Below the pieces are notes generated by a model, which did no database searches, had not been told where the DNA came from, and saw only the letters and a program-made list of their open reading frames with translations. From the NCBI RefSeq assembly GCF_028274965.1, contig NZ_JAQCNO010000048.1, positions 117,570-181,569 on the forward strand: a stretch of DNA of 64,000 nucleotides. The letters run 5' to 3'. Source of the stretch: Natronomonas sp. (GTDB taxonomy: Archaea > Halobacteriota > Halobacteria > Halobacteriales > Haloarculaceae). This document shows, in pieces, positions 55,256-64,000 of the stretch (positions are counted from its first letter, which is position 1; each line of letters begins with the position of its first letter). Made by a program: the position numbers and the translations under genes.

Positions 55256-57790
55256 TTACAGGCGGTCGGCGAACGCGGACGGCGAGTTGTACCGCGTTTC
55301 GAGGGCGTGCCAGACGACGATCACCGACGGCAACACGAGGATCGACGCGAGGTACGCGTACAGCACGCCCAACGCGAGCAACAGCCCGAAGTCCGCGATC
55401 AGCGGGATGATCGCAACGTAGAGCACGCCGAGCCCGCAGACCGTCGTCAGCATGCTCCCCGTCAGCGCGCCGCCGGTCCCGCGGGCGGTGACGCGGAGGG
55501 CGTCGTGGACGTCGCCGCCGCGTTCGAACTCGTCGACGAAGCGGTGCATGAAGTGGACGGTGTAGTCGACGCCGAGGCCGATCGACACCGAGAGGATCGG
55601 CGCGTTGAACGGCGTCAGCGGGATCGAGAAGTACCGCATCGACCCGGCGAGCGCGCCGACGGTGATCAAAACGGGGACGAGGTTGATGACGCCGTAGACG
55701 GCCCGGCCCTCCAGCCACCGGTACGAGAGCGTGAGAAACGCCGCCGTAAGCAGGAAGGCGACGACGAGGCTGTCGATCGCCGACTCGGTGATCCGGTCGA
55801 TGACGACCCGGTTGACGACGAGTTCCCCGGTCGGGACGGCGTCCAACCGCATGTCGTCGGCGACTGTCTGGGCCGCCGTCACCGCCTCGTCGCCGTCGGC
55901 GTCGACGGCGACCTGATACCGGATCCGCGTCGCGCTCCGGTCGCTCGTCAGCGACTCTCTGGCCCGGTCGCCGGCGGGGGAGGCGAGCAGTTCCTCGTAG
56001 ACGACGTCGACGTTGCGGTCGGGGATCCCGTCGCCGGTCGAGTCGTACCGCTCGACCGTGCGCGCGAACTCGGGGTCAGCGGCGGCGCGGGACTCCATCA
56101 CGCCGACGATGCTCGTCGCGTCGGCGCGCCTGTCGGTGCGTTCGAACGCCTCCGGGGGGTCTTCGAGCGCGCGGTCGATGTCGGCGAGCGCGACGTCCGA
56201 TCGGACGTTTCGGTCCTCGACGTACACCGTTACGCTGCCGACGAAGTTCTGCTCGAAGTCCTCCTCCAGGTACCGGAGTACGGTCATGAACGTGTACTCG
56301 GAGGGCGCGAACGGTTCGGGGAGGGCCTGGAACCGCTCGACGCGGTCCTCGTCGGGGAAGAAGGCCTCCTGTGAGAACTCGGTGTCGACGCCGGTCCCGT
56401 AGGCGCCGCCGATCCCGCCGATCAAAAGCGCCGAGACGAGAACGAGCGCCGGGGCGACCCGGGCCGCCGTGGTGCCGAGCGGGAGGACGGAGCCGATCAG
56501 CGACCCCTCGGTCCCGAGCGGCGTCGACCCGAACCGCGGGAACCGGGTTCCCGCCCGGAGCCGGTCGAGCGAGACCTTGCCGGCGGGGAGGAACACGCCG
56601 AAGATGAGAAACGTGAACACCATCCCGACGGCGGAGACGACGCCGAAGTCCTGGAGTTGGCCGAGCGAGCTGGTGAGGTTCGCGACGAAGCTGATCACCG
56701 TCGTGATCGTGACGATGAGAAACGCCGTCGAGAGCTGCGTGGTGGTGGTCTCCATCGACGCGGCGATCGGGCTGCCCGCGAGTCGCTCCTCGCGGTAGCG
56801 GTTGATGATGTGGATCCCGAAGTCGATCCCGACGGCCAAAAGCAGCGGAAAGACCGTCACGAGCGTGTCCGAGAAGGGGATGTTCGCGTACCCCATGAAC
56901 CCGAACGTCCACACGAGCGTCATCGCGAGGGCGGCGACGCCCAACGCGAGGTCCACCGGGTCCCGGTAGGCGACGATCAGAAAGAACGTGATGAGCAACA
57001 GCGCCGCGGGAAAGACGAGGATCGCGGTGTCGGTGAGCAGCTGGTTGATCTCCTGATCGATGATCGCGTCGCCGGAGACGACGACGTTCTCGCCCGGCTC
57101 GTAGCCGTCGATCCCGGCGACGACGTCGACCGTCCGGAACTGGAGGCTCGCCCGGTCGGCGGTGTCCGACAGCGGCGGCGTGTCGTACCTGACGGCGAGT
57201 TGTGCGACGGAGGCCGAACCGTCCGCGGGGTTGTAGTCGGTGCTAACAGAGAGCCCGGCGGCGTCGTCGGCCTCGGCGAGCGCGGCCCGGACCCGCCGCT
57301 CGGAGGACCGTTCGATGACCCGGCGTTTCTCCGCCGGCGTCTCGGCGGACGGATCGAGCTGTTCGGCGGCGAGCGACGCCGGGCTCGTCGTCGAGACGAC
57401 CCGGAGCGTGTCGTGCGTTTCGAGGCGGTGTTGGGCCTCGAGCATCCGCAGTAGGCTCGGCTTCGAGAGGACGTTCGGCTCCTCCAAAAAGAGGTTCGCA
57501 CTCGAGGCGCCGCCGGCGCGGCTGCCGCGGTCGAAGTTCTCCTCCATGTCCTCGAGGGCCTGGGACTCCTCTAAGTCGTCGGTGAACTGGTCGGTCCCGG
57601 CCTGCTGGCCGCCGGCGGCGCCGATCCCGCCGGCGAGGAGGGCGGTCGCCGCGAGGAAGGCGACCACGATCGTCCAGGGCCGGTCCCGTATCAGCGGGGT
57701 GACCAGATCGGCGAAGGGATCCGGCGGCGGGTCGCCCTCGGATGCGGGCGCGGGGCCGAAATCGGAGTCGGGGTCGGGGTCGTCACCCAT
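55256..57790 (-). CDS. MMPL/RND-superfamily exporter
   Basis: An 844-residue transporter: an N-terminal membrane helix, an extracytoplasmic region (FTDDLEESQALEDMEENF...), five or six helices, a second extracytoplasmic region and a second set of helices. The HPnR/MMPL pattern is clear in AVGIDFGIHIINRYREERL and the matching SIGLGVDYTVHFMHRFVDEF. It may export lipids or hydrophobic toxicants by proton motive force. It follows the COG1361 gene by 3 bases and is probably controlled by the TetR encoded on the other side. Confidence 0.9.
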   Translation of the reverse strand: MGDDPDPDSDFGPAPASEGDPPPDPFADLVTPLIRDRPWTIVVAFLAATALLAGGIGAAGGQQAGTDQFTDDLEESQALEDMEENFDRGSRAGGASSANLFLEEPNVLSKPSLLRMLEAQHRLETHDTLRVVSTTSPASLAAEQLDPSAETPAEKRRVIERSSERRVRAALAEADDAAGLSVSTDYNPADGSASVAQLAVRYDTPPLSDTADRASLQFRTVDVVAGIDGYEPGENVVVSGDAIIDQEINQLLTDTAILVFPAALLLITFFLIVAYRDPVDLALGVAALAMTLVWTFGFMGYANIPFSDTLVTVFPLLLAVGIDFGIHIINRYREERLAGSPIAASMETTTTQLSTAFLIVTITTVISFVANLTSSLGQLQDFGVVSAVGMVFTFLIFGVFLPAGKVSLDRLRAGTRFPRFGSTPLGTEGSLIGSVLPLGTTAARVAPALVLVSALLIGGIGGAYGTGVDTEFSQEAFFPDEDRVERFQALPEPFAPSEYTFMTVLRYLEEDFEQNFVGSVTVYVEDRNVRSDVALADIDRALEDPPEAFERTDRRADATSIVGVMESRAAADPEFARTVERYDSTGDGIPDRNVDVVYEELLASPAGDRARESLTSDRSATRIRYQVAVDADGDEAVTAAQTVADDMRLDAVPTGELVVNRVVIDRITESAIDSLVVAFLLTAAFLTLSYRWLEGRAVYGVINLVPVLITVGALAGSMRYFSIPLTPFNAPILSVSIGLGVDYTVHFMHRFVDEFERGGDVHDALRVTARGTGGALTGSMLTTVCGLGVLYVAIIPLIADFGLLLALGVLYAYLASILVLPSVIVVWHALETRYNSPSAFADRL

Positions 57791-57793
57791 CGG

Positions 57794-59380
57794 TCAGCCC
57801 CTGCGTCGCCACCAGACGGCGGCGGCGACGCTCGCGGCGATCGCAACGCTAACGCCCGCCAGAAGGACCGTCGGCGGCCCCCCGTCGTCGCCGGTTCGTT
57901 CGCCGATCTCGACGGGCTGTTGGTACGTCCGGGACAGCACCGTCTCGCCGCGTTCGGTGTCGTACTGGACGTCCAACTCGGCCCGGTAGGTCTTCGGCAT
58001 CGCGCCCCCGCTCGCGGCGAGGTCGAACCTGATCTCCCCGGACTCACCGGGGGCGAGTTCGTCGACGAACGCCTCGTCGCTCGACGTCGAGAGGGGGCTG
58101 TCGACGTAGAGTTTCGCGTTGAGGTTCCGGAGCGTCTCGGGGCGCTCGTTTCGGATCGAGAACGCGATCTCGGTCGTCCCGCCCTGCGTCAGGCGGGCGC
58201 TTCGGCCGGTGACGGTGAAGGCGTTCCGCTGGGGGTCGACGACGACCCGCCGGGAGTTCGGGCCGACGCTGACCGTCGATCGGCCGTCGTTGGCGTACTC
58301 GAGTGTGAAACGGACCTGCCTCGGGCCGGGGTCGGCCTGGCCGCTCACGTCGGTCGGGAACGCGAAGTCGGTCGACTCGCCGGGGGCGAGCTCCGGCAGT
58401 GCGACGCGGGACTCCTCGATCGTCAGGGAGTCACTGACCGGGTCGACGACGAGGACGCCGTCGGAGACGGGCGTCGGGCCGTCGTTGCGGACGGTCCCGG
58501 TGATACGGCCGTCGTAGCCGACAGAAAGCGTGTCGTCGAGCTCCGAGACGGTGAACGCCTGGGCGGCGAGCGTCCCGAGGCCGCCGGACGCGGTCCGGGG
58601 CGTATCGCGTTCGATCCCGTCGGCGTCGCGGTACTCGAAGCTCGCCTCGATCGGCTTCTGGCCGGCGACGGTCGCTTCGGCGACCGCGACATCGACGTCG
58701 ACCGTCCGGCTGTCGCCCGGATCGACGTCGCCGAGGAACGCCTCGGCGCTGCCGCCGTCGATCGTGACCCCGCCGCCGCCGGTGATCGTCGCGGTCGTCC
58801 GGTGGGCCGTCGCCGACCCGACGTTCTCGAGTTCGATCTCGGCGACGCCCGTCGTCCCGGGTTGGGCGTCCGTGCTCACGTTACCGATCGAGAAGAGCGC
58901 GTCGTCGGTGACGAGTACCTCGACCGTCTCGCGGGTGCTCCGTCGGAGCCGCTGGTCGTCGGTTTCGGTCTCGCGGTTCGTCGCGGAGTACCTGATCTCG
59001 ACGTCGATCTCGTAGGTCCCGGGGTCGACCCCCTCGGGAACGGTGATCTCGAAGGCGGCGTTCGAGACGCTGCCGTCCTCGATCCGTCCGAGGGGGGTTC
59101 GCGCCGTCCGGACGTCGAAGGGGCCCTCGTCGGTGATCTCGGCGCTGACCGCCCGGGCGGTCGTGACGGTCTCGGTGCCGGTTCCGGTCCGGACGTCCGC
59201 GTCGTTTTGGATCCGGATGTCGAGGGTCGTCTCGGTGCCGGGGGCGACCTCGCCGTCGGGGAGGAAGGCGTTCAGATCCGGCTCGCCGGCGTTGGGCTGT
59301 CCGGCCGCGGGGACGGTGACGGCCACGGCGAGACCGGCGACGACGAGGACGGCGAGGGCGATCGGACGGCGCGCCGTCAT
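57794..59380 (-). CDS. Exported COG1361 protein with NEW3-like domains
   Basis: A 528-residue surface protein: signal peptide (MTARRPIALAVLVVAGLAVA), several Ig-like NEW3/CARDB repeats (for example PGTYEIDVEIRYS, GVAEIELENVGSATAH, LSVGYDGRITGTVRNDGPTP, TTEIAFSIRNERPETL), and a C-terminal membrane helix followed by WWRRRG. COG1361 proteins are often encoded next to RND permeases in archaea, where they might play the role of the periplasmic adaptor that is lacking. It heads the operon with the MMPL gene. The start at 59380 gives a clean signal peptide. Confidence 0.85.
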   Translation of the reverse strand: MTARRPIALAVLVVAGLAVAVTVPAAGQPNAGEPDLNAFLPDGEVAPGTETTLDIRIQNDADVRTGTGTETVTTARAVSAEITDEGPFDVRTARTPLGRIEDGSVSNAAFEITVPEGVDPGTYEIDVEIRYSATNRETETDDQRLRRSTRETVEVLVTDDALFSIGNVSTDAQPGTTGVAEIELENVGSATAHRTTATITGGGGVTIDGGSAEAFLGDVDPGDSRTVDVDVAVAEATVAGQKPIEASFEYRDADGIERDTPRTASGGLGTLAAQAFTVSELDDTLSVGYDGRITGTVRNDGPTPVSDGVLVVDPVSDSLTIEESRVALPELAPGESTDFAFPTDVSGQADPGPRQVRFTLEYANDGRSTVSVGPNSRRVVVDPQRNAFTVTGRSARLTQGGTTEIAFSIRNERPETLRNLNAKLYVDSPLSTSSDEAFVDELAPGESGEIRFDLAASGGAMPKTYRAELDVQYDTERGETVLSRTYQQPVEIGERTGDDGGPPTVLLAGVSVAIAASVAAAVWWRRRG

Positions 59381-59532
59381 CGGCGCGTCCGTCCGTCGGG
59401 GCGGTTCGGACGGGGGCGAACGGGGCGAGGAGGGCGACCCGCCGTCGGCGAACCGGATGGGGGCGCGTCGGCGGGGGCGAAACACCGGGGCATTGAGTAT
59501 CCGCAACCGCGGAGCGGTCATAACGCTTTTGA

Positions 59533-59548
59533 TTGAACGTTTATTCAA
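59533..59548. promoter_or_regulatory. Candidate TetR operator (palindrome)
   Basis: TTGAACGTTTATTCAA has 5-base arms TTGAA/TTCAA. It lies in the divergent promoter region between the COG1361-MMPL operon and tetR, 100 bases before tetR, amid AT-rich sequence. It fits an operator for the adjacent TetR protein. Confidence 0.6.
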
Positions 59549-59649
59549 AAAGATTAAACCGCTCGCACGCACAAAAGTGAGCATGTCGCTGGGTACGTCG
59601 CCGGAGTCGTCGCCGACGCGTCCGCTCGGCCGCCGCGGTGGAGGGGCCG

Positions 59650-60264
59650 ATGGACGCCTTTGAGGAGCCCGAAACGACCCGCGAGGAGATCCTCGCGGCG
59701 GCCTACCGGGCGCTCTGTACCCACGGGTACGCCGAGTTGACCGTCGAGCGGATCGGCGAGGAGTTCGACAAGAGCGTCTCGTTGATCTATCACCACTACG
59801 ACGGCAAGGACGACCTGCTGGTGGCGTGTCTGGAGTTCATGCTGGAGAGCTACCGCTCGGAGACGGAGGCCGGGCCGGTGTCCGATCCCCGCGAGGCGAT
59901 GGAACGGCTCTGTGATCGGTTGGTTCTCACGGACGCGCCGCCAGGGGGACAGCGGTTCGTCCGGGCTCTGGTCGGGCTGCGCGGGCAGGCGCCGCACAAC
60001 GGGGCCTACCGGGACTACTTCACCAGGAGCGATCGGTTCTTCGGGGACCGCATCGAGGCGATCATCGAGGCCGGGATCGAGGACGGCAGCTTCCGGGACG
60101 TCGACCCCGAGCGGGCCGCCGCGATGATCAACACGGTGTTCTCGGGGGCGTTCGTCCGGTATGCGACCACCGACGACGAGCGGTGGATCCCGGCCGTCCG
60201 CGAGGAGCTCCGCGCGTACAACGAGCGGACGCTGTACGCCGACCCGGACGGCGACGGGACGTAA
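59650..60264 (+). CDS. TetR-family transcription regulator
   Basis: A 204-residue repressor: helix-turn-helix TREEILAAAYRALCTHGYAELTVERI and KSVSLIYHHYDGKDDLLVACL, followed by a helical ligand domain (FVRALVGLRGQAPHNGAYRDYFTR). Divergent orientation to the exporter operon and a palindrome between them suggest it represses the exporter until it binds a substrate. ATG 59650 is preferred over a GTG at 59638. Confidence 0.9.
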   Translation: MDAFEEPETTREEILAAAYRALCTHGYAELTVERIGEEFDKSVSLIYHHYDGKDDLLVACLEFMLESYRSETEAGPVSDPREAMERLCDRLVLTDAPPGGQRFVRALVGLRGQAPHNGAYRDYFTRSDRFFGDRIEAIIEAGIEDGSFRDVDPERAAAMINTVFSGAFVRYATTDDERWIPAVREELRAYNERTLYADPDGDGT

Positions 60265-60271
60265 GCGAACC

Positions 60272-60280
60272 TTTTTACTT
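60272..60280 (+). promoter_or_regulatory. TATA box upstream of the valS leader
   Basis: TTTTTACTT centred 26 bases before the mini-ORF start at 60302. It puts the transcript start near 60302, so valS would carry a leader of about 100 bases. Confidence 0.55.
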
Positions 60281-60301
60281 AGAACGGACGACTCGGAAGG
60301 T

Positions 60302-60337
60302 ATGAGCGCGACTCGGTCTGTAGTACGCGGGGCCTGA
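60302..60337 (+). CDS. Putative 11-residue leader peptide with Val-Val (valS leader)
   Basis: ATG-AGC-GCG-ACT-CGG-TCT-GTA-GTA-CGC-GGG-GCC-TGA encodes MSATRSVVRGA. The two adjacent Val codons are both GTA, rare in this GC-rich genome where GTC dominates, and lie just upstream of the valyl-tRNA synthetase gene. A TATA-like box at the correct distance predicts that transcription starts at or near its ATG. A 6-base-pair GC stem (CGCGCG, 60339-60344 with 60356-60361) begins one base after the stop. This is the layout of an amino-acid-sensing leader; function is inference. Confidence 0.45.
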   Translation: MSATRSVVRGA

Positions 60338-60338
60338 C

Positions 60339-60361
60339 CGCGCGCCGTTCGGGTTCGCGCG
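60339..60361 (+). promoter_or_regulatory. Hairpin in the valS leader
   Basis: CGCGCG arms with an 11-base loop right behind the mini-ORF stop codon. No T-run follows, so it is not a classic terminator; it could pause transcription or respond to ribosome stalling. Confidence 0.4.
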
Positions 60362-60403
60362 CACGTGCTTGGTTGCTACCGACCGGTCCACGCGACACCA
60401 ATT

Positions 60404-63022
60404 ATGAGCGAGGTTCCAGACAGCTACGACCCCGAGGAAGCGGAACGGAAATGGCGCGACGAGTGGCTTGACTCGGACGTGTACGGCTACGACGACGACC
60501 CCGAGCGCCCCGACTACGTCATCGACACGCCGCCGCCGTACCCGACCGGCAACCTCCACATCGGCAACGCGTTGGGCTGGTGTTACATGGACTACGCCGC
60601 GCGGTACCACCGGCTGCGCGGCGACGACGTGCTGTTCCCGCAGGGGTGGGACTGCCACGGGCTGCCGACCGAGGTGAAAGTCGAGGAGAACCGCGACATC
60701 CACCGGACCGACGTCTCCCGCGAGCAGTTCCGGGAGTGGTGCGTCGAGCACACCGACTCGCAGATCGCCGCGATGAAGGAGACGATGCTGACGCTCGGGT
60801 TCTCCCAGGACTGGGACCACGAGTTCCGCACGATGAACGACGACTACTGGGGCCGGACCCAGCGGTCGTTCGTCGAGATGGCCGACTCGGACTACGTCTA
60901 CCAGGACGAACACCCGGTCAACTGGTGTCCCCGGTGTGAGACCGCCATCGCCGACGCCGAGGTCGAAAACGACGACCGCGATGGGACGCTGCACTACGTC
61001 ACCTTCGCGGGCGTCGGCAACGACGACATCGAGATCGCCACCACCCGGCCCGAGCTCCTCGCGGCCTGCGTCTCGATGGCCGTCGACCCCGACGACGAGC
61101 GGTACGCCGACCGCGTCGGCGACACCTTCGAGGTGCCGCTGTTCGGCCAGGAGGTCGAGTTGATCGCCGACGACGACGTCGACGCCGAGTTCGGGACCGG
61201 CGCGGTGATGATCTGTACGTTCGGCGACAAGCAGGACGTCGATTGGTGGATCGAGCACGACCTCGAACTGCGGCCGGTGTTCACCGAGGACGGCCGCCTC
61301 AACGCCCTCGCCGGGGAGTTCGAGGGGCTGTCGATCCCGGAGGCCAAAGACGAGATCGCCGACGCCCTCGAGGAGGCCGGACACCTCAACGACCACGAGC
61401 ACACCGAGCAGTCGGTCGGCTGCTGTTGGCGCTGTGACACGCCGATCGAGATCCTCTCGAAAGAGCAGTGGTTCGTGCGGGTCGACAAGGAGGAGATCCT
61501 CGAGACGGCCCGGGAGACCGAGTGGTTCCCCGAGCACATGTACACCCGCCTAAAGGAGTGGACCGAGGGGATGGAGTGGGACTGGGTGATCTCCAGACAG
61601 CGCGTGTTCGCAACGCCGATCCCCGCCTGGGAGTGCGGCGAGTGCGGCCGCGTCGAGATCGCCACGACCGAGGAGGTGCCCGTCGATCCGACCGCCGAAG
61701 CGCCCGCGGTGGGGACCTGCCCCGAGTGCGGAAGCGACGAGTGGATCGGCGAGACCGACGTGATGGACACCTGGATGGACTCCTCGATCTCGCCGCTGTA
61801 CGTCGCCGGGTGGCCCGAGGCCGACTTCGAGCCCGTCCAGCTCCGCGAGCAGGGCCACGACATCATCCGGACGTGGGCGTTCTACACGATCCTCCGGACG
61901 AGCGCCGTCACCGGCGAAGTCCCCTGGGAGGAGGCGCTGATCAACGGGATGGTGTTCGGCGACGACGGCAACAAGATGTCGAAGTCCCGCGGGAACTTCG
62001 TCCAGCCCGAGGAGGTCGTCGAGGAGCACTCCGCGGACGCCTTCCGGCAGGCGATGGCGCTCGGCGGCCAGCCCGGCAGCGACATCCAGTTCCAGTGGAA
62101 GGAGGTGACCTCCGCGAGTCGCTTCCAGACGAAGCTCTGGAACATCACGAAGTTTGCCGCCGAACACGTCGGGGAGTCGACGCCGGAGATGGCCGATCCG
62201 GCCTACAGGGACGCCGACGCGTGGATCCTGAACCGCTGTGGCGAGGTCGCCGAGTCGGTCGCGGCGGACATGGACAACCACCGCTTCGACAGCGCGCTGC
62301 GGGCGGTCCGGGAGTTCGTCTGGCACGATCTGGCGGACGACTACCTCGAGCTCATCAAGGGCCGGCTGTACGAGGGGCGTCCCGGCGAGCGCCGCGCCGC
62401 CGAACGGGCGCTGTACACCGCGTTGAGCGCCTCTCTGCGGATGCTCTCGCCGTTTGCGCCCTTCATCACCGAGGAGGCCTGGGAGCACCTGCCCACGGAG
62501 GGCAGCGTCCACGGCGCGACGTGGCCGGACCCGCCGGCGGTCGAAGCCGACGCCGCGGCCCGCGGGGGGACGGTCGCCGGGATCGCCGCGGCCGTCCGGG
62601 GCTGGAAGTCAGAGGAGGGCAAGCCGCTGAACGCCGAACTCGACCGCGTCGAGGTCTACCTCGACGAGGACCGGCCCCTCGACACGTACGACCTCTCCGA
62701 CACGGTCAACGGGCCGGTCTACGTCGAGGAGGGCGAGCCGAACGTCGAACTCGTCCCGGTCGGCGTCGACATCGACCACAGCGAACTCGGGCCCGTCTTC
62801 CGCGACCGGGCCGGGGCGGTCGTCGATCGCTTGGAGTCGGCCGACCCCGTCGAGTTGCGGGCCGAACTCGACACCGCCGGGCACGTCGAGTTCGAGATCG
62901 ACGGCGAGACCGCCACCGTCGAGCGGGGGATGTTCGAACTCGTCGAGGAGCAGCGCTCGGAGACCGGCGAGTCCGTCGTGGTCCTCGAGGCCGGCGAGGC
63001 GACCGTCCTCGTCGTCGAGTAG
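60404..63022 (+). CDS. valS: Valyl-tRNA synthetase
   Basis: An 872-residue class I synthetase. Catalytic motifs: [17 protein letters not shown] (HIGH, near residue 45), KMSKSRGNF (KMSKS, near 520). ValS traits: CP1 editing domain ([18 protein letters not shown]), two zinc-like CxxC pairs (CPRC; CGECG / CPECG), [16 protein letters not shown], and the tRNA anticodon-binding region. It is not IleS or LeuS by these segments. ATG 60404 has a normal family start ([21 protein letters not shown]). A leader with a Val-Val mini-ORF lies upstream. Confidence 0.95.
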   Translation: MSEVPDSYDPEEAERKWRDEWLDSDVYGYDDDPERPDYVIDTPPPYPTGNLHIGNALGWCYMDYAARYHRLRGDDVLFPQGWDCHGLPTEVKVEENRDIHRTDVSREQFREWCVEHTDSQIAAMKETMLTLGFSQDWDHEFRTMNDDYWGRTQRSFVEMADSDYVYQDEHPVNWCPRCETAIADAEVENDDRDGTLHYVTFAGVGNDDIEIATTRPELLAACVSMAVDPDDERYADRVGDTFEVPLFGQEVELIADDDVDAEFGTGAVMICTFGDKQDVDWWIEHDLELRPVFTEDGRLNALAGEFEGLSIPEAKDEIADALEEAGHLNDHEHTEQSVGCCWRCDTPIEILSKEQWFVRVDKEEILETARETEWFPEHMYTRLKEWTEGMEWDWVISRQRVFATPIPAWECGECGRVEIATTEEVPVDPTAEAPAVGTCPECGSDEWIGETDVMDTWMDSSISPLYVAGWPEADFEPVQLREQGHDIIRTWAFYTILRTSAVTGEVPWEEALINGMVFGDDGNKMSKSRGNFVQPEEVVEEHSADAFRQAMALGGQPGSDIQFQWKEVTSASRFQTKLWNITKFAAEHVGESTPEMADPAYRDADAWILNRCGEVAESVAADMDNHRFDSALRAVREFVWHDLADDYLELIKGRLYEGRPGERRAAERALYTALSASLRMLSPFAPFITEEAWEHLPTEGSVHGATWPDPPAVEADAAARGGTVAGIAAAVRGWKSEEGKPLNAELDRVEVYLDEDRPLDTYDLSDTVNGPVYVEEGEPNVELVPVGVDIDHSELGPVFRDRAGAVVDRLESADPVELRAELDTAGHVEFEIDGETATVERGMFELVEEQRSETGESVVVLEAGEATVLVVE

Positions 63023-63065
63023 CCGACGGCGTGGGTTCAAGTAGCGCGAGCCCCAACCGTGTTGT

Positions 63066-64000
63066 ATGTCAGACAGTGCCGCCCGCGAACTCGGCCGCGT
63101 GAGCACCGGAGTTCCTTCGCGCGTGTCGGTCGGTCTCTTTGCCCTCCTCGCCGTCGGCGCGGCGGCCTGGTTCGGCCTCGTCGAACCGAGCCCGGTGTTG
63201 GTCGCCGGGTTGGCGCTGCTTTTCGTCGCGATCGCCGCCGTATCCAGCGCCGTCGAGATCGTCGAGGCCTACGAGAAGGAGGCGCTGACGGTGTTCGGCG
63301 AGTACCGGGAGCTACTTGAGCCCGGGATCCACTTCGTCCCGCCGTTCGTCTCGAAAACGTACCCCTTCGACATGCGGACCCAGACGATCGACGTGCCCCG
63401 GCAGGAGGCGATCACCGAGGACAACTCGCCGGTGACCGCCGACGCCGTCGTCTACATCAAGGTCATGAACGCAAAGCGCGCGTTCCTGCAGGTCGACGAC
63501 TACAAGAAGGCGACGTCGAACCTGGCCCAGACGACGCTGCGGGCCGTCCTCGGCGACATGGAACTCGACGAGACGCTCTCGAAGCGCGAGCGCATCAACC
63601 GCCGCATCCAACAGGAACTCGAGGGGCCGACCGACGAGTGGGGGATCAGGGTCGAAGCCGTCGAGGTCCGGGAGGTCAACCCCAGCCCGGACGTCAAGCG
63701 AGCGATGGAGCAACAGACCTCCGCCGAGCGCAAGCGGCGGGCGATGATCCTCGAGGCCCAAGGCGAGCGCCGCTCGGCCATCGAGAAGGCCGAAGGCGAC
63801 AAGCAGGCCAACATCCTCGAAGCGCAGGGCGAAAAGCAAGCGAGCGTCCTTGAGGCCCAGGGGGACGCGATTTCGACGGTGTTGCGCGCAAAATCCGCCG
63901 AGTCGATGGGCGAACGCGCGATCATCGAACGCGGCATGGAGACGCTCGAAGAGATCGGCAAAGGCGAGTCGACGACGTTCGTGTTGCCCCAGGAGATGAC
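63066..64000 (+). CDS. SPFH/band 7 (stomatin-like) protein, partial at right edge
   Basis: About 311 codons from ATG 63066; the end lies beyond the window. Two N-terminal membrane helices (SVGLFALLAVGAAAWF; VLVAGLALLFVAIAAV) are followed by the SPFH domain: LEPGIHFVPPFVSKTYPFD, RTQTIDVPRQEAITEDNSPV, and a long coiled coil (EAQGERRSAIEKAEGDKQA; EAQGEKQASVLEAQGD). Stomatin-like proteins form rings that organise membranes and proteases; a NfeD-type partner would be expected next but is out of view. Confidence 0.9.
   Translation, partial: MSDSAARELGRVSTGVPSRVSVGLFALLAVGAAAWFGLVEPSPVLVAGLALLFVAIAAVSSAVEIVEAYEKEALTVFGEYRELLEPGIHFVPPFVSKTYPFDMRTQTIDVPRQEAITEDNSPVTADAVVYIKVMNAKRAFLQVDDYKKATSNLAQTTLRAVLGDMELDETLSKRERINRRIQQELEGPTDEWGIRVEAVEVREVNPSPDVKRAMEQQTSAERKRRAMILEAQGERRSAIEKAEGDKQANILEAQGEKQASVLEAQGDAISTVLRAKSAESMGERAIIERGMETLEEIGKGESTTFVLPQEM

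Noticed and set aside
1..64000. Search for CRISPR arrays, transposases, integrases, rRNA or phage genes
   Set aside because: No regularly spaced repeats and no such protein families were seen; gene content looks like core chromosome.

Overview
The window looks like a stretch of chromosome from an extremely halophilic archaeon (Halobacteria, possibly the Haloferacales side; the genus cannot be fixed from this alone). The signs are high G+C, proteins very rich in Asp/Glu, archaeal-only families (prefoldin alpha, ribosomal protein LX, Trm1, PurO-type IMP cyclohydrolase, type II GAPDH, HalX response regulator, PCNA), TATA boxes about 26-28 bases before many start codons (leaderless transcripts), and frequent 4-base ATGA/GTGA gene overlaps. 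Genes are densely packed on both strands. I see no insertion sequence, phage, CRISPR array or rRNA; there is one tRNA (Gln, CUG).

Layout. 1-3007: a FAD/Fe-S D-lactate-type dehydrogenase cut by the left edge. 3093-5227: SWIM-finger protein and the rplX-pfdA-ftsY translation/secretion operon. 5302-7475: PAP2 phosphatase and YihY membrane protein. 7566-10302: trm1, engB, purO and tRNA-Gln. 10372-12897: a cytidylate-kinase-like protein lacking the P-loop lysine, a small protein and a Tat-exported beta-propeller. 13218-16566: lactate permease and a GCS2-type ligase. 16642-19859: threonine ammonia-lyase and an ABC-2 transporter pair. 19913-28913: uvrC, a histidine kinase, a PhaB-like reductase, a PHP protein, small proteins and alaS. 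29040-35304: an ABC exporter, a RimK-like ligase, Hsp20, type II GAPDH and an M29-like peptidase. 35374-37487: HVO_0476-type zinc protein and two PCMT proteins. 37533-42723: CaiB CoA-transferase, MFS transporter, thiolase and an HMG-CoA-synthase-like/DUF35 fusion, probably one CoA-linked metabolic neighbourhood. 42749-47116: pilin-like protein, a CrcB pair, a HalX regulator and a Ski2-type helicase. 47198-53090: lipA, a frameshifted HTH/zinc-ribbon regulator and the 2-oxoacid dehydrogenase genes E1alpha-E1beta-E2. 53184-60264: pcn, an IclR regulator, an AT-rich gap with a tiny ORF, and an efflux module (MMPL/RND permease, COG1361 exported protein, TetR). 60302-64000: a tiny Val-Val leader ORF, valS and an SPFH protein cut by the right edge.

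How genes work together. LipA makes the lipoyl cofactor used by the E2 encoded nearby, but the E3 gene is absent from the window. The TetR protein, a palindrome in the divergent promoter and the two-gene COG1361/MMPL operon form a self-contained regulated exporter. The thiolase overlaps the HMGS-like/DUF35 gene by four bases, which fits the known archaeal thiolase/HMGS/DUF35 complex.

The most interesting points are a predicted leaderless 11-codon ORF with two consecutive GTA (Val) codons just upstream of valS, which looks like an attenuation-type sensor; palindromes at the probable transcription starts of the lactate permease and the CaiB gene; the HMGS-like domain lacking its catalytic cysteine; the lysine-less P-loop kinase; and a helicase ending in an Ig-like beta domain.
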